From the NCBI GenBank assembly GCA_032358255.1, contig JAULBX010026186.1, positions 1-51,327 on the forward strand: a stretch of DNA of 51,327 bases, written 5' to 3'. The translations under genes and the position numbers were made by a program. The notes under the pieces are model-generated. The model saw only the letters and a program-made list of their open reading frames with translations, was not told the origin of the DNA and searched no databases. This document shows positions 23,001-32,792 of this stretch, piece after piece (positions within the stretch are counted from its first letter, which is position 1; each line of letters begins with the position of its first letter). The stretch is from Heterotrichella gracilis (Eukaryota; Sar; Xanthophyceae; Tribonematales; Xanthonemataceae).

Positions 23001-23390
23001 TGTACTGCCAAACTGAAGTAGGTTTTGCTTCCAAGTCCAGGAGTGAAAAAAAAAGTGCAATAGTAATGCTGACAAAGAGTGAGACTAGGCACTGCAACCA
23101 CCCAATTGAGCTCGGGCATGGGTGTGTACCTGGACGAACCACGTTCTGGATGGCGAGGCTGTACGCTCTGTTCCTTGCGTCGTCTGTCAGCATATCCAGG
23201 TACAGCGATGGGCCCGTCAGGCTCAAGCTTGGGTCGTCAACCCCTCCTGAAAGTGGACCGGTTTGTGATGGGCTTGCCATGCCATTTCGTACTGGGCAAG
23301 AAATTGTTGGTAGGGTTGGCACGTACCTTCTGCATCCGACACCCGCCATTCCACCTCCCCCGTCAGTGGGTTGAACTCTTGCACGAACAT
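17058..23390 (-). CDS. PRMT7: protein arginine N-methyltransferase 7
   Basis: SAM-dependent type III arginine methyltransferase with two tandem methyltransferase modules. Fourteen minus-strand exons: 23390-23327, 23246-23130, 22870-22640, 22340-22222, 22018-21941, 21583-21266, 21043-20906, 20672-20549, 20274-20170, 19832-19681, 19496-19282, 18534-18461, 18210-17768 and 17330-17058. All phases agree and give 816 residues. Module 1: MFVQEFNPLTGEVEW, motif I VLDIGTGTGLLAMMAA (about 64-79), CEVF, and the double-E loop EIFDSELVGEG. Module 2: FWWDLDLDQ, WRDHWKQC, HVTAHRDDVAISL, a degraded motif I (LGDGPLLPALAAA), EPYYRACEGFLPW, FDFSRP and VLWMEYQLAPGFE, as in human PRMT7. Low-complexity insertions (Pro-rich in exon 3, exon 6, poly-Thr in exon 14) lengthen it. 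Exon 8/9 and 12/13 borders are the least certain. Confidence 0.92.
17477..17556 (-). repeat. ghost copy of the start of PRMT7 exon 14
   Basis: In the last intron, about 220 bp upstream in gene sense, a copy of the acceptor and first 75 or so bases of exon 14 is found. On the plus strand it reads GGGCGCACCCAGGAGGTC and CCACTCACCTGCAG, against GGGCGCACCCAGGGGGTC and TCACTCACCTGCA at the exon. The intron after it (CCTGTGCATG.CAAAA) is duplicated as well, so the unit is about 200 bp. CCCTAAA heptads lie in between. Confidence 0.85.
18200..18254. repeat. AT-rich inverted repeat at PRMT7 intron 12 acceptor
   Basis: Arms CAGGGGTATACTAATATACT (18200-18219 and beyond) and the complementary GTATATTAGTATACCCCTG (18236-18254) enclose a short loop. 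In gene sense the hairpin contains TACTAAC, the ideal branch-point sequence, and three TAG trinucleotides, one of which (18212-18211) is the acceptor that keeps exon 13 in phase. So the branch point and the 3' splice site appear to sit inside one stem-loop. Confidence 0.8.
18640..18702 (-). repeat. ghost copy of PRMT7 exon 12 start
   Basis: In gene sense, TGCAAGTTCTGGCATGATGA and following bases mirror TGCAGGTTCTGGTATGACAG of exon 12. The acceptor AG has become AA. The intron context (a G-rich run, then AT-rich) is duplicated too. Confidence 0.75.
18776..18940. repeat. two tandem units of about 92 bp in PRMT7 intron 11
   Basis: Unit 1 (from about 18777) and unit 2 (from about 18869) share AGTTGACTAA, GTT.CTAACT.GCTT.GG, GTTAGT and GCAGTAAG.TT.CCCCC. 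They are intronic with no coding potential, and the divergence suggests some age. Confidence 0.75.
22487..22546 (-). repeat. ghost copy of PRMT7 exon 3 segment
   Basis: On the plus strand, GCCACCACCCGCTATGCCAG followed by GTGGGCCAT matches GCCACCACCCGCTGCGCCAG with GTGAGCCAT inside exon 3 (22699-22730). The copy sits in intron 3, about 200 bp downstream in gene sense. Confidence 0.7.
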
Positions 23391-24079
23391 CGCCCCCCTT
23401 TGCTGGCTCACTGGTTGATGTCACATGCATGCATGCATATGCAAGTTTTAAATCGTTTTCAAATTATATCTTTGTCCATGGTCTATCTCAGATAGACCAT
23501 TACCACCAAAAACCATCGTCACGCTATGTTTAAACACAAAGGTGGGTGCTTGGTGGACAAGAAAGTGGAGCTTAACACTCCCCCCTGGCCCATATCCCCA
23601 CCAACTGGGTTTTTGGCTCCCTGTCTGCATCCCCAGGATCAAGACTCTCCTGCCCCTTTCCTGTTCATGGCGGGAGCCCCCTTGCCTCGAGGCTCTAGCT
23701 CAAGGCACAGCCCATACAAAGCCGTGGTCAACGCTACGCTGGAGCCTATTCTCGCAAACCAAAGCTTCCACTGTCATCCGCCATCTCCTCTCCTACCGAT
23801 ATATCGATGCTCTGGTCCAATCAAGCCACGTTTGCCACTTACACTTCCCCACTCTCCCATCACGGCCAGTGAACACCAGCAACCTCTCACACAGCGCTTT
23901 GAAGCAAAACCTAACCGCAAAGCAAAGCAAAGCAAAGCACCCAGTGATCAGCGCTGCAAATAGTACACGGCAGCAAAGCCAAGTGCGTGGAAACTGGAAG
24001 GGAAGCAACCAGAGGCCCACAAGCAGTTCGAAAAACTACACACTGTCACCGCACGTCAGCTGCAGTGGGGTACACCCCA
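23391..24079. promoter_or_regulatory. divergent intergenic region PRMT7 / proline-rich gene
   Basis: 689 bp with no supported gene. It contains a near-perfect small palindrome, ATGGTCTATCT C AGATAGACCAT (23478-23500), a CATGCATGCATGCATATGC run (23427-23442) and a GCAAAGCAAAGCAAAGCAAAG run (23922-23937) in the probable 5' UTR of the plus-strand gene. Confidence 0.5.
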
Positions 24080-26031
24080 ATGGCGGACTCTGCCCAGTTC
24101 CTGCGGGGAGCAACGCGGTCTGTCAAAAGCGTCAAGAAGGTCACGTTCTCATCCCAGCTGGCCATGGGCCCTGCCCAGCCCAGGACCACCATGGTCACCA
24201 CCCCACCCACCTCTCAGACGGACCCAGCACAGCAGCTGGCTGCATATCGCAGCAAAGGCTACTTGCCCCCACCCAGGACATACGAGAGGCCTTTCCAGCC
24301 GGGGGAGTACGACGAGTGGAAGGGGATCCGCCGGGTGTGCGGCGGCCCAGACGTGCACGACTCCTGGTGCGTATTTGCAGTGCATGCACTTAAGCTTGCT
24401 GTACCCAATAACCCACGGTAGCCTTCGGAACCCACGGAACCCTTGTGAACACCCACGCTCACCTTGTCTTCACAGAGGCCAGCGCAACCTCCTTTGTCCT
24501 AGGATGCTTTCTGGAACCCACATCGACCACCCGTTGACCTGGTACTAGTTTCCCCCCATCCCTGCAGGAAGCAACCACGCACTGGTGGGTTTGTCAAGAC
24601 CCTCGGCTTCTTCTTGCCTTCCTGCGTCGTGCTGTCAGCAACAAAGAAGACCTACTCACGCCAGCTGGCCTGCGCCCCTTCAACCCCAATAGCTCCTCCC
24701 TCAGCCTGTGGGCCCAAGGCATCTGACCCATCAGCTGGAGCAGCCGCCCCCTCCTTCAACATCCACGTCGATGCGTTCACGCACCAACCACCAGAGGTGC
24801 GTTAACCCTTGGTTCATACGATGCAGCACAGTACTTTGCAAAGCTGTGCCAAAAACCGCTATACTGGTTTTAGTAACGTGTGCATGCATGCATATGCGTC
24901 TTGCAACCAGCCTTTTTGTGCACTCCTGCAGTGCAGCCCTGCCTATTGGACCGAATGCCTAGCTGCCTCTGATGTTCATTTGAAGCACTACTGACACCCA
25001 TTATCGCTTTGCAGCCGGCACCACAGGCGCTGTCACCAGCACGCAAGGCTTACCCACGCCAGTGTCCCTCCTCAACCCCAACCCCTCCTTCCTCAACCGA
25101 TGAGGCTTCAGAACCGCAACCAGCCTTCTACACTGTGGAAGACTTCGTGAAAGAACACTCACAGGTGCGTCAACCTTTGCTCCTGTTGTGGTGCACCCAG
25201 TCGCCTTTCCACCTTCACTCCAGCGCCCTTTACACCAGTCCCCTTTATACCTTTACACCAGTCTCTTTGCAGCTGTTGTGGTGCACCCAGTCCCCTTTAT
25301 AGGACTGCACGCATTCCCCACCCCTCCTCGCTGCACCTCCTACATGCGCACACACCATCAGGTGAACCCTACAAGATTTAAATAACTTGATAAGAACCAC
25401 GCACCCCTCCTTTTCCATAGGCTAGCCTTCCCACACACCTTTCCACCTCATCCCAAACCTTGACACCCTAAACCCAAATTAGGTTTATACACCCTAACCG
25501 CGCGCCCCCCTTTGCCCCACAGCCAGCACCCTGGGCGCACCTCCTGACCTCAAACCCGACACCCCCTCCCTCAACCGGTGAGCCATCAGGACCACCAACC
25601 GCCTACTTCGATGTGGAAGCGATCACAGACGATGATCTTTCAGAGGTGCGTTATCCCCTCAGCCTAGCACACTACTGCGCGTTTGTTGCGAGCCTGCGGC
25701 ACAATCCTCAAGGCGATTGCACACTGCTTGCTGTTGTGCCTTGCAAGCAGCCTGCATGGTGTTCAGACCATTGTGCGTTGCCCTAAACCCTGAGCCCTAA
25801 ACCCTGAACCTCACCCGTCTCCTCCCACTGCAGGATGCCCAGCATGACACCCCCCTCACCTCGGGTTCCACCGACTACCCTGCCTACATGCCGCCCTCCA
25901 CCATGCGGTGGCTGTTCAGCAAATGCGCACGGGGGCTCAAATCATCACCGGCGCCAGGCGGTCACCATCCCCGGCCACCACCCCATCCACAGCCCCAGCC
26001 CCAGCAGATCCCGAGAGCACCCTCGATCTGA
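24080..26031 (+). CDS. unrecognised proline-rich protein with repeated exons
   Basis: I do not recognise this protein. Five exons, 24080-24366, 24568-24796, 25015-25164, 25523-25645 and 25834-26031, join in phase and give 328 residues. Exon 1 is basic, then has RTYERPFQPGEYDEWKGIR and VCGGPDVHDSW. Exon 2 begins KQPRTGGFVKTLGFFLPS. Exons 2 (second half), 3 and 4 look like diverged repeats of one unit: a Pro/Ser run ending in an aromatic-acidic motif (FNIHVDAF, FYTVEDFV, YFDVEAIT). Each ends with a GTGCGT donor. Exon 5 has YMPPSTMRWLFSKCARGLK and a His/Pro-rich tail. A second frame (25908-26213) also stays open past the stop (STLDLMDACWFG), so the 3' end may be mis-set or frameshifted. No membrane span or signal peptide is visible. 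Confidence 0.6.
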
Positions 26032-27435
26032 TGGATGCCTGCTGGTTTGGAGCAGGCCCAGCACCAGCTGACACAGTCCCTGCCCCTCCCCAGCCCACCA
26101 CCTGCAACACCAGCCAGGCACCCACCCCCAGCAGGGCCAGCCGGGGTGCCAGGGGTTCACACCCGCTGGTGCTGCCTCACTGCGCCGTCCCCTGCCAGTA
26201 CTGCCGGTATTGAATGGCCAGCCAGCAACAGTGCACTGCCAGGGTGACAGGAGGAGGGCCCAAGCAGTGCTAGCAACTGCATTATATTACATTACAATTT
26301 TGATTATGACCGTGCTGGCACTGGAGTACAGCCTGCAAGTAAGACCCCGAGCTGACAAACTCTAAGCAAGCTGCAGCGCAAATCTTTAAGGGAGCAGCGT
26401 GAAACTTCAAGTAAGCAGCGCGAGATTTTCCCAGGCCAGGACCAGGTAGAGTTCAGCGCCAAGCGTCTGCAGCCTTCATTGCTACAATTTTTGAAGAAAC
26501 CAAAGAAGTAAACCCAATAGAGAGTTTCAAACCCAACCATTGGCCAAACGCATGGGACCCAAAAAGCAACAAGTTTTTTTAGCCTGCCGCAGTTACATTT
26601 TTACTCTCTTGTGAAAATGAATACATATCTGACGCAGTGATGGTAAATGCTACAGCCATGTATATCGTATAAGCGACTTTACACCTAAGGCTTATTGACA
26701 CAGGCTCTATGACAGAACGCAATGATTGTTGAGTTGTACGTGTCCTTTCTCACAGGTCGCCCTTAATGGCTGTCATATTACATAGCAATCAAAGATTCAA
26801 AGCAGCATAATTTTATTACATGAAGCGATCTTCTAGTGATTTCCCAGTTTTATTTGCTGCAGCTCTGGCCATCGCTTGGCTTCACATTTCATTTGACCAT
26901 AGTTAGCAGGTGATCGCAATTTGGTTCATTCGTTTACAGCTTAGAATATTAGCTGTCCAACCCTCACATTACGTAGCAAGTCAGGTATCAGCACATTGTT
27001 GAACCTAGCATAGACTCTTTGAATATGGAACATGGTACTGTACATGCTACCGTACATGCATGAATGCAGTGCAAAGGCACTTTTCAAAGGAATGCATTGT
27101 CCTCTAGGATGTGAGGAGTAAATAACCACTGGTTGGACGCATTCTACAGTCTCTTGATGTGCCTGTAATAATCAAAACTGGATTCAATTAGGTGACCTGG
27201 ATGCTACAACACCCGCCCTGCAAAGAGTAACGTATTTTCGTCACCTAGGTCATTGAATGCAGGCTGCAATGACCTAGGTGTCAAACCTTGAGGCCACTCG
27301 TACCAGCTGACCCACAGGACTGGTGAACGACAGCAGAGCATAGCACTATTGCGCCCACTATTAAATATGAAAATTTCTGGATGTCACCCCACCTACGCCA
27401 TGGTACTGCAGCTGTGGGCTTCCCACTCCACAGCG
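26032..27435. other. convergent intergenic region
   Basis: No supported gene apart from the open frame overlapping 26032-26213. There are three imperfect GCAGCG..GA.AT/CTT units (26371-26432) and an AT-rich stretch. The inverted repeat at 27242-27280 is listed separately. Confidence 0.45.
27242..27280. repeat. 14-bp inverted repeat hairpin
   Basis: CACCTAGGTCATTG and its exact complement CAATGACCTAGGTG are separated by 11 bases. It lies about 155 bp past the stop of the minus-strand PUB-ZZ gene, so a 3' UTR hairpin is likely. Confidence 0.85.
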
Positions 27436-30191
27436 CTATATCCCATACCGCTCCCTCAGCCTTTCCCGAGCCCGGCCCAGCCCCACCCCCGCCATGGCCT
27501 GGCCCCAAGGGTTATTAGGGTCCAGGGCATCCCGCTGGGTGTTGTGGCGCTGCGTGCGCGGGTGGTGGTGCTGGAAGGTGTGCCCAGCTGTGTGGCTCAG
27601 AGTTGCCCCTTGCAACTTGTCCCAGCACCCCTCGCACAGGTTGAAATCATCACACTGCGAGCACTGGTACCTGCGGGCCAAGGGGGGCTTCGCATGTTGT
27701 TGGTTCTCGACACGTGTGTAAGAATGCTACCCAGTGCCTGTGGTGCAACGCATGCCCCTGGGACAGCCACTTGTGCAGTGGCTGCATGGCACACAAGCTG
27801 GCTGCACTCCATGCCGCAGTGCAAACCCTAGTCAAGGGATAAATTGTCACGCACAAGGACTTATGTCAGGTCTTTGTGATTTCTGGTCCAAGCGTGTGAT
27901 TTCTGGTGCAATACCTGGACTAAGCGGGAGTCCCATCCCACGGCCATTACCTGAACTCCCCCTGGGGGGCGTCAAACTTGCCGGTCCACAGCCGCTCGCT
28001 GCCATCGTTGATTGGGTGGTCGCATACTGAGCAGTGGTGGATGACCTCCTGGTACCGGAACCCCGGCTGACCCTGGTGGGCAGCAGGCTATCAGTGTGCA
28101 CGTTTTAGGGTTAAGGGTCTACGGTTATGGTAAACACGCACAGCATGTGTGGATGACCTCCTGGTACCGGAACCCCGGCTGGCCCTGGTTGGGCAGGGAA
28201 GCTATCATGGTCAGTGCGCATGATGAAGGGTTAATAGTTTGAGTGTAGGGTCAAAACATTGAGCACCTATGAATGATCCACTGATACCTGGACCCTGGCT
28301 GATCCTAATGGGCAGGGAAGCTGTCAGTGCACGTGGCAACATCTAGGAAGGATGTACATACAGGCATGACAACATCTAAGAAGGATGTACATATAGGCAT
28401 GGCAACATCTAAGAAGAATGTACATATAGGCATGGCAACATCTAAGAAGGATGTACAAATAGGCATGGCAAGCAGCGGAGGGGCATACATGGGAACACAC
28501 TGGAACAGGGGCAGCTCAGGGTTGGTGGTTTTAGGGGTTCCCTAGTTACGATTTAGGGTGTAGGGGCTTCCCCGGCCACCATGGCATGGCCCCCACCAGG
28601 GAAGGGGCGTCGCTGTTGGTCAAGGATGGGCTGCGCACTTGCGCATTAACCTATAATTATTTATTGCATGTATTAATATTAACCTATAGTATTTATTGCA
28701 TGTATTCTCACCAGGAATGGGGAGTCCCTGCTGGTGCTTGCCCCACTGCCATCCCGCTCCTGGGACAGGCTGAAGAAGGTTGCATCCCCAGTGTGCCCCT
28801 TCCACTCGCTCAGCCGCCGGAGCCGCGACAGCAGCACCTGGCCAGGCACCAGGTTAGCATCCTCTGACAGTATAATGCACCCCTGGTTTTCAGCAAAGCC
28901 CGCTACCCGCAGCACCTGCATGTGCATGTGTGTGTTGTACAAAGTAGAAGAACAGCTCTTAAGGTAGAGAAAAAGTATTTTTTGAGACGGTGGCAACAGT
29001 GGGTTAGCCTGAGGGCATGAGATGACGGCATGGATGGCGATGGGCTTACCCTAAGGGTTTGTCAGCACTTTCGGGTGCAAGTACAACCGTGAGTTCTCCA
29101 CCGAACATGCCAGGATAGACATGGCTTGGTGTGGCATGTGCAAGCCTGCAGCCCTGGCATGTGTTTTGGCATGTGTGCACACCCTACGCACTTGGCTGCA
29201 GCCAGGTTGCGTCCAGCAGCTCTCGCTGAACTTGGGGTTGTCTAGCCGCAGCGAACGGTATTTGGGCTGTGTGTTGCCGCAGTATATGACGTTGCCCACC
29301 ACCCTCGCCAGCACTTGGACTGCCTGAGAGCGCCAACAAAGTCAGAGTCAGGTGAAAACGAACCCCTGCTAGTCTCAGGCAGACCCTAGGGTTCCCGCCT
29401 ATGCGGCAGCTGGCCAGGTGGCAAGCTGGGCAGGTTGTGACTGCTGGCAGGTTGTGAGTGCAAGCAGCTAGAAAGGTTGTGACTGCCTATGAGCATCAAA
29501 TCAGGCTTGTGATTGCCTGCGCATTAGTCAGGCAATGTTGGACTTGTTCTGGACTGGTAGAGTCTGAATTAATCAGATATTTTGGTGGGTGCCATTATGG
29601 AAACATGGGGCAGTGGGTTTGCTGGGCAACCTGTGCCAGGGTGGTGGTTACCTCTTGAGCTTCCTTGCCACCCTTTGCCACCACTGCAGCCACTGCGTCG
29701 TAGCACCGCTTGCTCTCTTCAATAGGTATGCCAAACACCTGGGAGTCTAGCAGCCATTCCTGGAACTGGAGCTCCGGCGGGGTGTCCCAGGAGGTTTCTC
29801 CGGAGGAGACGTGCGCGTAGTACAGGCGCTGGTTCTTCTCTGAAAAGTACTCCTTCCACTGGGGCTTCTCTTTGACCCCTGCAGTGAAAGCTAGGGCCTG
29901 CACACAGGCATGCCTCCGCATAAGTTTTGGACCTCTGCTGTGACCCTCTCCTGATTGACTGTAGGCAGGTCATTCGACACGAGTGGTTGTACCCAGTAAT
30001 GCCCACTATCAAGTGAGAAAGCTCGGCAAAGGCTCGCAAATATATTGCAAGGTCTTTCTGTTTTCCTTGAATTGCATTCCTTGATGCATGCATGGTACCT
30101 CGCTGAAAGTATTAGCGACCCTCGCACTTTGTCTAGCGATATCGTCTGGGACTCCAAGGGACACAAGTCGTTCAGCGGTTAGTGCTTCCAT
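27436..30191 (-). CDS. UBA-WW-PUB-ZZ domain protein, probable p97/ubiquitin adaptor
   Basis: Six minus-strand exons, 30191-30099, 29897-29652, 29323-29192, 28915-28712, 28072-27951 and 27670-27436, give 343 residues. Residues 1-31 (MEALTAERLVSLGVPDDIAR) resemble a UBA helix bundle. Residues about 43-75 form a WW domain (PQWKEYFSEKNQRLYYAHV, then GETSWDTPPE). Residues about 114-190 resemble a PUB domain, the p97/CDC48-binding fold of PNGase (AVQVLARVVGNVIYCGN, YRSLRLDNPKFSE, VLRVAGF). The C-terminus is a ZZ-type zinc finger (HHCSVCDHPI, then RYQCSQCDDFNLCEGCWDK and HTAGHTFQHH). It ends RLRERYGI. The domain mix suggests a CDC48/ubiquitin quality-control adaptor. I do not know a named orthologue, so the role is inferred. 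Confidence 0.82.
28136..28334 (-). repeat. two ghost copies of the start of PUB-ZZ exon 5
   Basis: On the plus strand GGATGACCTCCTGGTACCGG.ACCCCGGCTG.CCCTGG is repeated from the exon (28037-28078) at 28150-28194. A more decayed copy is at 28271-28314 (ATGATCCACTGATACCTGGA). Following intron text (GGGCAG..AGCTATCA, GGGTTAA) is repeated also, so units are about 115-120 bp. The older copy lies furthest from the exon. Confidence 0.9.
28335..28466. repeat. 33-bp minisatellite, four units
   Basis: Units start at 28335, 28368, 28401 and 28434, each like GGCAACATCTAAGAAGGATG plus TACATATAGGCAT, with one to three differences. The period is a multiple of three, which leaves open frames on both strands, but it lies in intron 4 directly beyond the last ghost exon and is not treated as coding. 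Confidence 0.92.
28591..28706 (-). repeat. ghost copy of the end of PUB-ZZ exon 4
   Basis: On the plus strand CCCACCAGGGAAGGGGCGTC (28592-28611) and GCTGTTGGT parallel TCACCAGGAATGGGGAGTCC and GCTGGTGCTTG at the true exon end. Two copies of an intron stretch, TAACCTATA.TATTTATTGC (28648 and 28680), lie between the ghost and the exon. Confidence 0.7.
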
Positions 30192-31120
30192 CACAGGACA
30201 ACATGCTGCTCAATCCAAGACAGCTGGTTGGCATGCCAAGATGCATGCATGTGGGTGATGGGTTTGAGCGGGCAGAGTTAACTCGCTTCAGTACGCAACG
30301 TTAGCAACCAGTATTCTACCCGTACTGAATAGCGCTTCTTTCCAGGCTTGTACTTAGCTAAGGACTTGATATGGCACTCAGAATACTGTACAGATGACCA
30401 AGTGGGGTTTTAGCCTGTTTACCCTAAAATGACCAGTGGGCTGTTGGCAGTAGGCTAGGGGATTCACCCAGCTGCGCCATTGGTCTTGCTGCATTTCCAG
30501 CTTCGCCAAGAGCTGCATCCGGCCAGATGAAAAGCAACTTAGGAGTGTAGCAGTGAACCAGATGCACCGTGACAGGCCGTAGCAATTATGCACAAGCCCA
30601 GGCTTCATGCTTCTGTGCACACAAGCGTGAACAGTTCTCCAGTACAGCTTGCACACCTGTGATGCAGATGCGGTGGCTTTTCTTGGCCCCCACACCTCAG
30701 CGCGCCGAAACTTGACCTCCACGACTGATTGACAGCAACATACCGTACTTGGATTGGGCGTACAGTAAATGCGGCCCAGTGTTGCACTGGGAAGGGAGGT
30801 TCAAGCGCGCACTATCAGGCTGACAAGCACTGCTGTACACACTGCCCAACAACCCCCAACGTCTGCCAACCCAAGATGTGATAGACAGGGGCGTGTCCTT
30901 ACAGACCGATGGCTGGATGGGTGCCTTCAGAAGGACAGTGGCAATAAGAGCAGATTTGGGCGGTAAACTTGGTTATCCAAGTCAAATAGGGTTACAGGTA
31001 ATTGTAACACATAAAGCGTGTATAGACTTGCACAGCAAAGACCCCCCTGTTTTTGCCAACTAGGCCTGTCGTATTGTTTCCCAAATAATCAATCCCAGCT
31101 GAGAGGTTCCACACAGCTGT
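30192..31120. other. intergenic, PUB-ZZ 5' flank and CP12 3' flank
   Basis: No supported gene. It holds the promoter side of the PUB-ZZ gene and, at 30992-30996, a TTACA (TGTAA in the CP12 sense) about 190 nt past the CP12 stop. Nothing else stands out. Confidence 0.45.
30992..30996 (-). terminator. candidate TGTAA polyadenylation signal for CP12
   Basis: TTACA on the plus strand about 186 nt after the VFDD stop and 125 nt after the VYED stop, so it could serve both last exons. A short motif, so only suggestive. Confidence 0.3.
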
Positions 31121-31136
31121 TTAGTCCTCGTACACA
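31121..31136 (-). CDS. CP12: alternative last exon of CP12 (VYED ending)
   Basis: In gene sense GTTGCAG is followed by T GTG TAC GAG GAC TAA. Spliced to exon 4 (ending TGC CG) this gives ...ECRVYED. That is the classic algal CP12 C-terminus as I recall it. It lies 61 bp after the VFDD exon. Acceptor, phase and stop are all intact, so the two exons could be used alternatively. Its pyrimidine tract is shorter than that of the upstream exon. Confidence 0.6.
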
Positions 31137-31181
31137 CTGCAACAGTAGAACTGGATTCAGCTGAGCGCTGCAGGTTGGCGC

Positions 31182-32792
31182 TTAGTCGTCGAACACACTG
31201 CAAGGAGGGAAAGAAGGGGGGAGTTAGCACCCAGCGCGCAACACAGGCCGCCAATAAGCAATACATCCCATGTATGCAGCATCTTAGCAAAAACCACGTT
31301 TGCCCAGATAACGTTTTCAGGTGCCCAAATTAAATTCACACCGCTACACCGCAATGGCGCATGGTGTCCAAAGGAGGTGACATATGATGCCGCCAACTGG
31401 GCATGCGTGCTGAATGTGGTATCAGGTTGGTTGCTGCCTCTAGGATGTCAACACAGGCACAAGAAAGGCAAAAGCCATACCCATGCAGCAGCCACAACAA
31501 GGCAACCACGTCTACAGCTTTCTATCTGACACCATCACAAGCTACAGCAGCAGCTTTTCGGTGTGCCACACACAGCCAGCTGCCCGACTCACCGGCACTC
31601 GGGTGTGTCAGCGTTCTCGTCGCTGGCCTCGCAGAACTCCTCCAATGGGTCGGAGGGCTGTGGAGAGCAAACCAGGTGTCAGCAGGAGGCAACAAGAAAA
31701 GCAGTTGCTGCAAAACAGGCTGGTCAGTGCTCAGGCAGGTAAAAGAGAGGGGTGTCCTACCGTCACCTTTGTGTTTGCCTTGGCATGGGCAGCTGCGGCA
31801 GAGAGCTCCTCCACCTGCAAGGAACCAACAAGGGCTGTTAGAACCCACTCCTTCCAAGGGGATGGCCAACCAGCTGTGGGTGTGGCTGCATAGACGGCAC
31901 AACGGGTGGATGCTCCTCGGACTTGACCAGCATCGCACAGCGTATTCGCACCTCATCCCAAGCGGCTGCGCACTCTCCGGTGCTGCCGTCCTTGCAGGCG
32001 TCCTTTGCTGACTCGATGGCGGACTCCACGGCCTTGGGGTCCTACACAAAGCCGGTTCAGTGGGTTAGATACCTGAACCCCCCACACACACTACCCTGTT
32101 TACCTTGACAACCTTCACCATAACCCACAGTCCCTGGCTACTGCAATTCACAGTTTCAGGCCAGAAATATTGCCAAAAGACCAAAAACCATGTGCTTTCT
32201 ACAGGACGGGCTTCCATTGGCTTCTTGTATTGGGTCTAGACAGCACACACCAAAGATATCTTAGACACACATAACCCCAAAACTACAACCAAAACGGCCC
32301 TTCACGTTGACAAACGCTGCAGGAAAACTACAAGCATTCCTTGGAGGGAACAGCACGGTGTAAACCAAAACGCCGCTTCCGATCTCGCATTGGAAACCTA
32401 GTTCACACACAAATTCAGCGCAAAGGCCTACAACCCAGCAAGTTACGACAACAGAGCCCACCATCTCTCAAATAGACGACCCAATACAGAACCGTTAGGC
32501 ACAACCGGTACCGCAACGGCAGCGATACGGTTCCAATATAGACAAGAACACGTTTCCATATGGGCAAGGTGTCCAAGCTGGGCTGATGTGGCCACCATGA
32601 GCATATGTGGATAGCACACGTAAAGGGTAGCTGGCCTACAGGCGACCTCGGCCATCAAGCTGCACTTACTGGGGCGCTGAACACCATCACGCGGCGTGTT
32701 TGGATGGCAGCGGGCCTTGCGCGGCCGAAGGCTGCCTTTGCCACCACTGGCCTGGCAACGGTGGGGCGAGCGACGGTGCACACGGAAGACAT
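31182..32792 (-). CDS. CP12: chloroplast CP12, redox regulator of GAPDH and PRK
   Basis: Small disordered plastid protein that in the dark forms disulfides and locks GAPDH and phosphoribulokinase into an inactive complex, switching off the Calvin cycle. Five minus-strand exons, 32792-32670, 32041-31952, 31814-31761, 31657-31593 and 31197-31182, give 115 residues. Residues 1-40 (MSSVCTVARPTVARPVVAKA...) look like a transit peptide. The mature part has both Cys pairs (DACKDGSTGEC and EFCEASDENADTPEC), the PRK-contact AAWDEVEELSAA motif and the GAPDH-binding tail RVFDD. Exon 2 uses a TAG acceptor. A second complete last exon coding RVYED lies 61 bp downstream. The gene is head to head with CDCA7, 369 bp apart. 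Confidence 0.96.

Noticed and set aside
22654..23430. 258-codon minus-strand frame across PRMT7 exons 1-3
   Set aside because: It reads through two introns. It holds the true exon 2 residues, but then leaves the frame of exon 3.
23542..24393. 283-codon plus-strand open frame upstream of and across exon 1 of the proline-rich gene
   Set aside because: It overlaps that exon in another frame, its text looks non-coding, and the MADSAQF frame joins neatly to four further exons while this one does not.
28335..28466. Possible CRISPR-like direct repeats
   Set aside because: Units are directly adjacent without unique spacers, in an intron of a eukaryotic gene. It is a minisatellite. The open frames it creates on both strands come from the 33-bp period.
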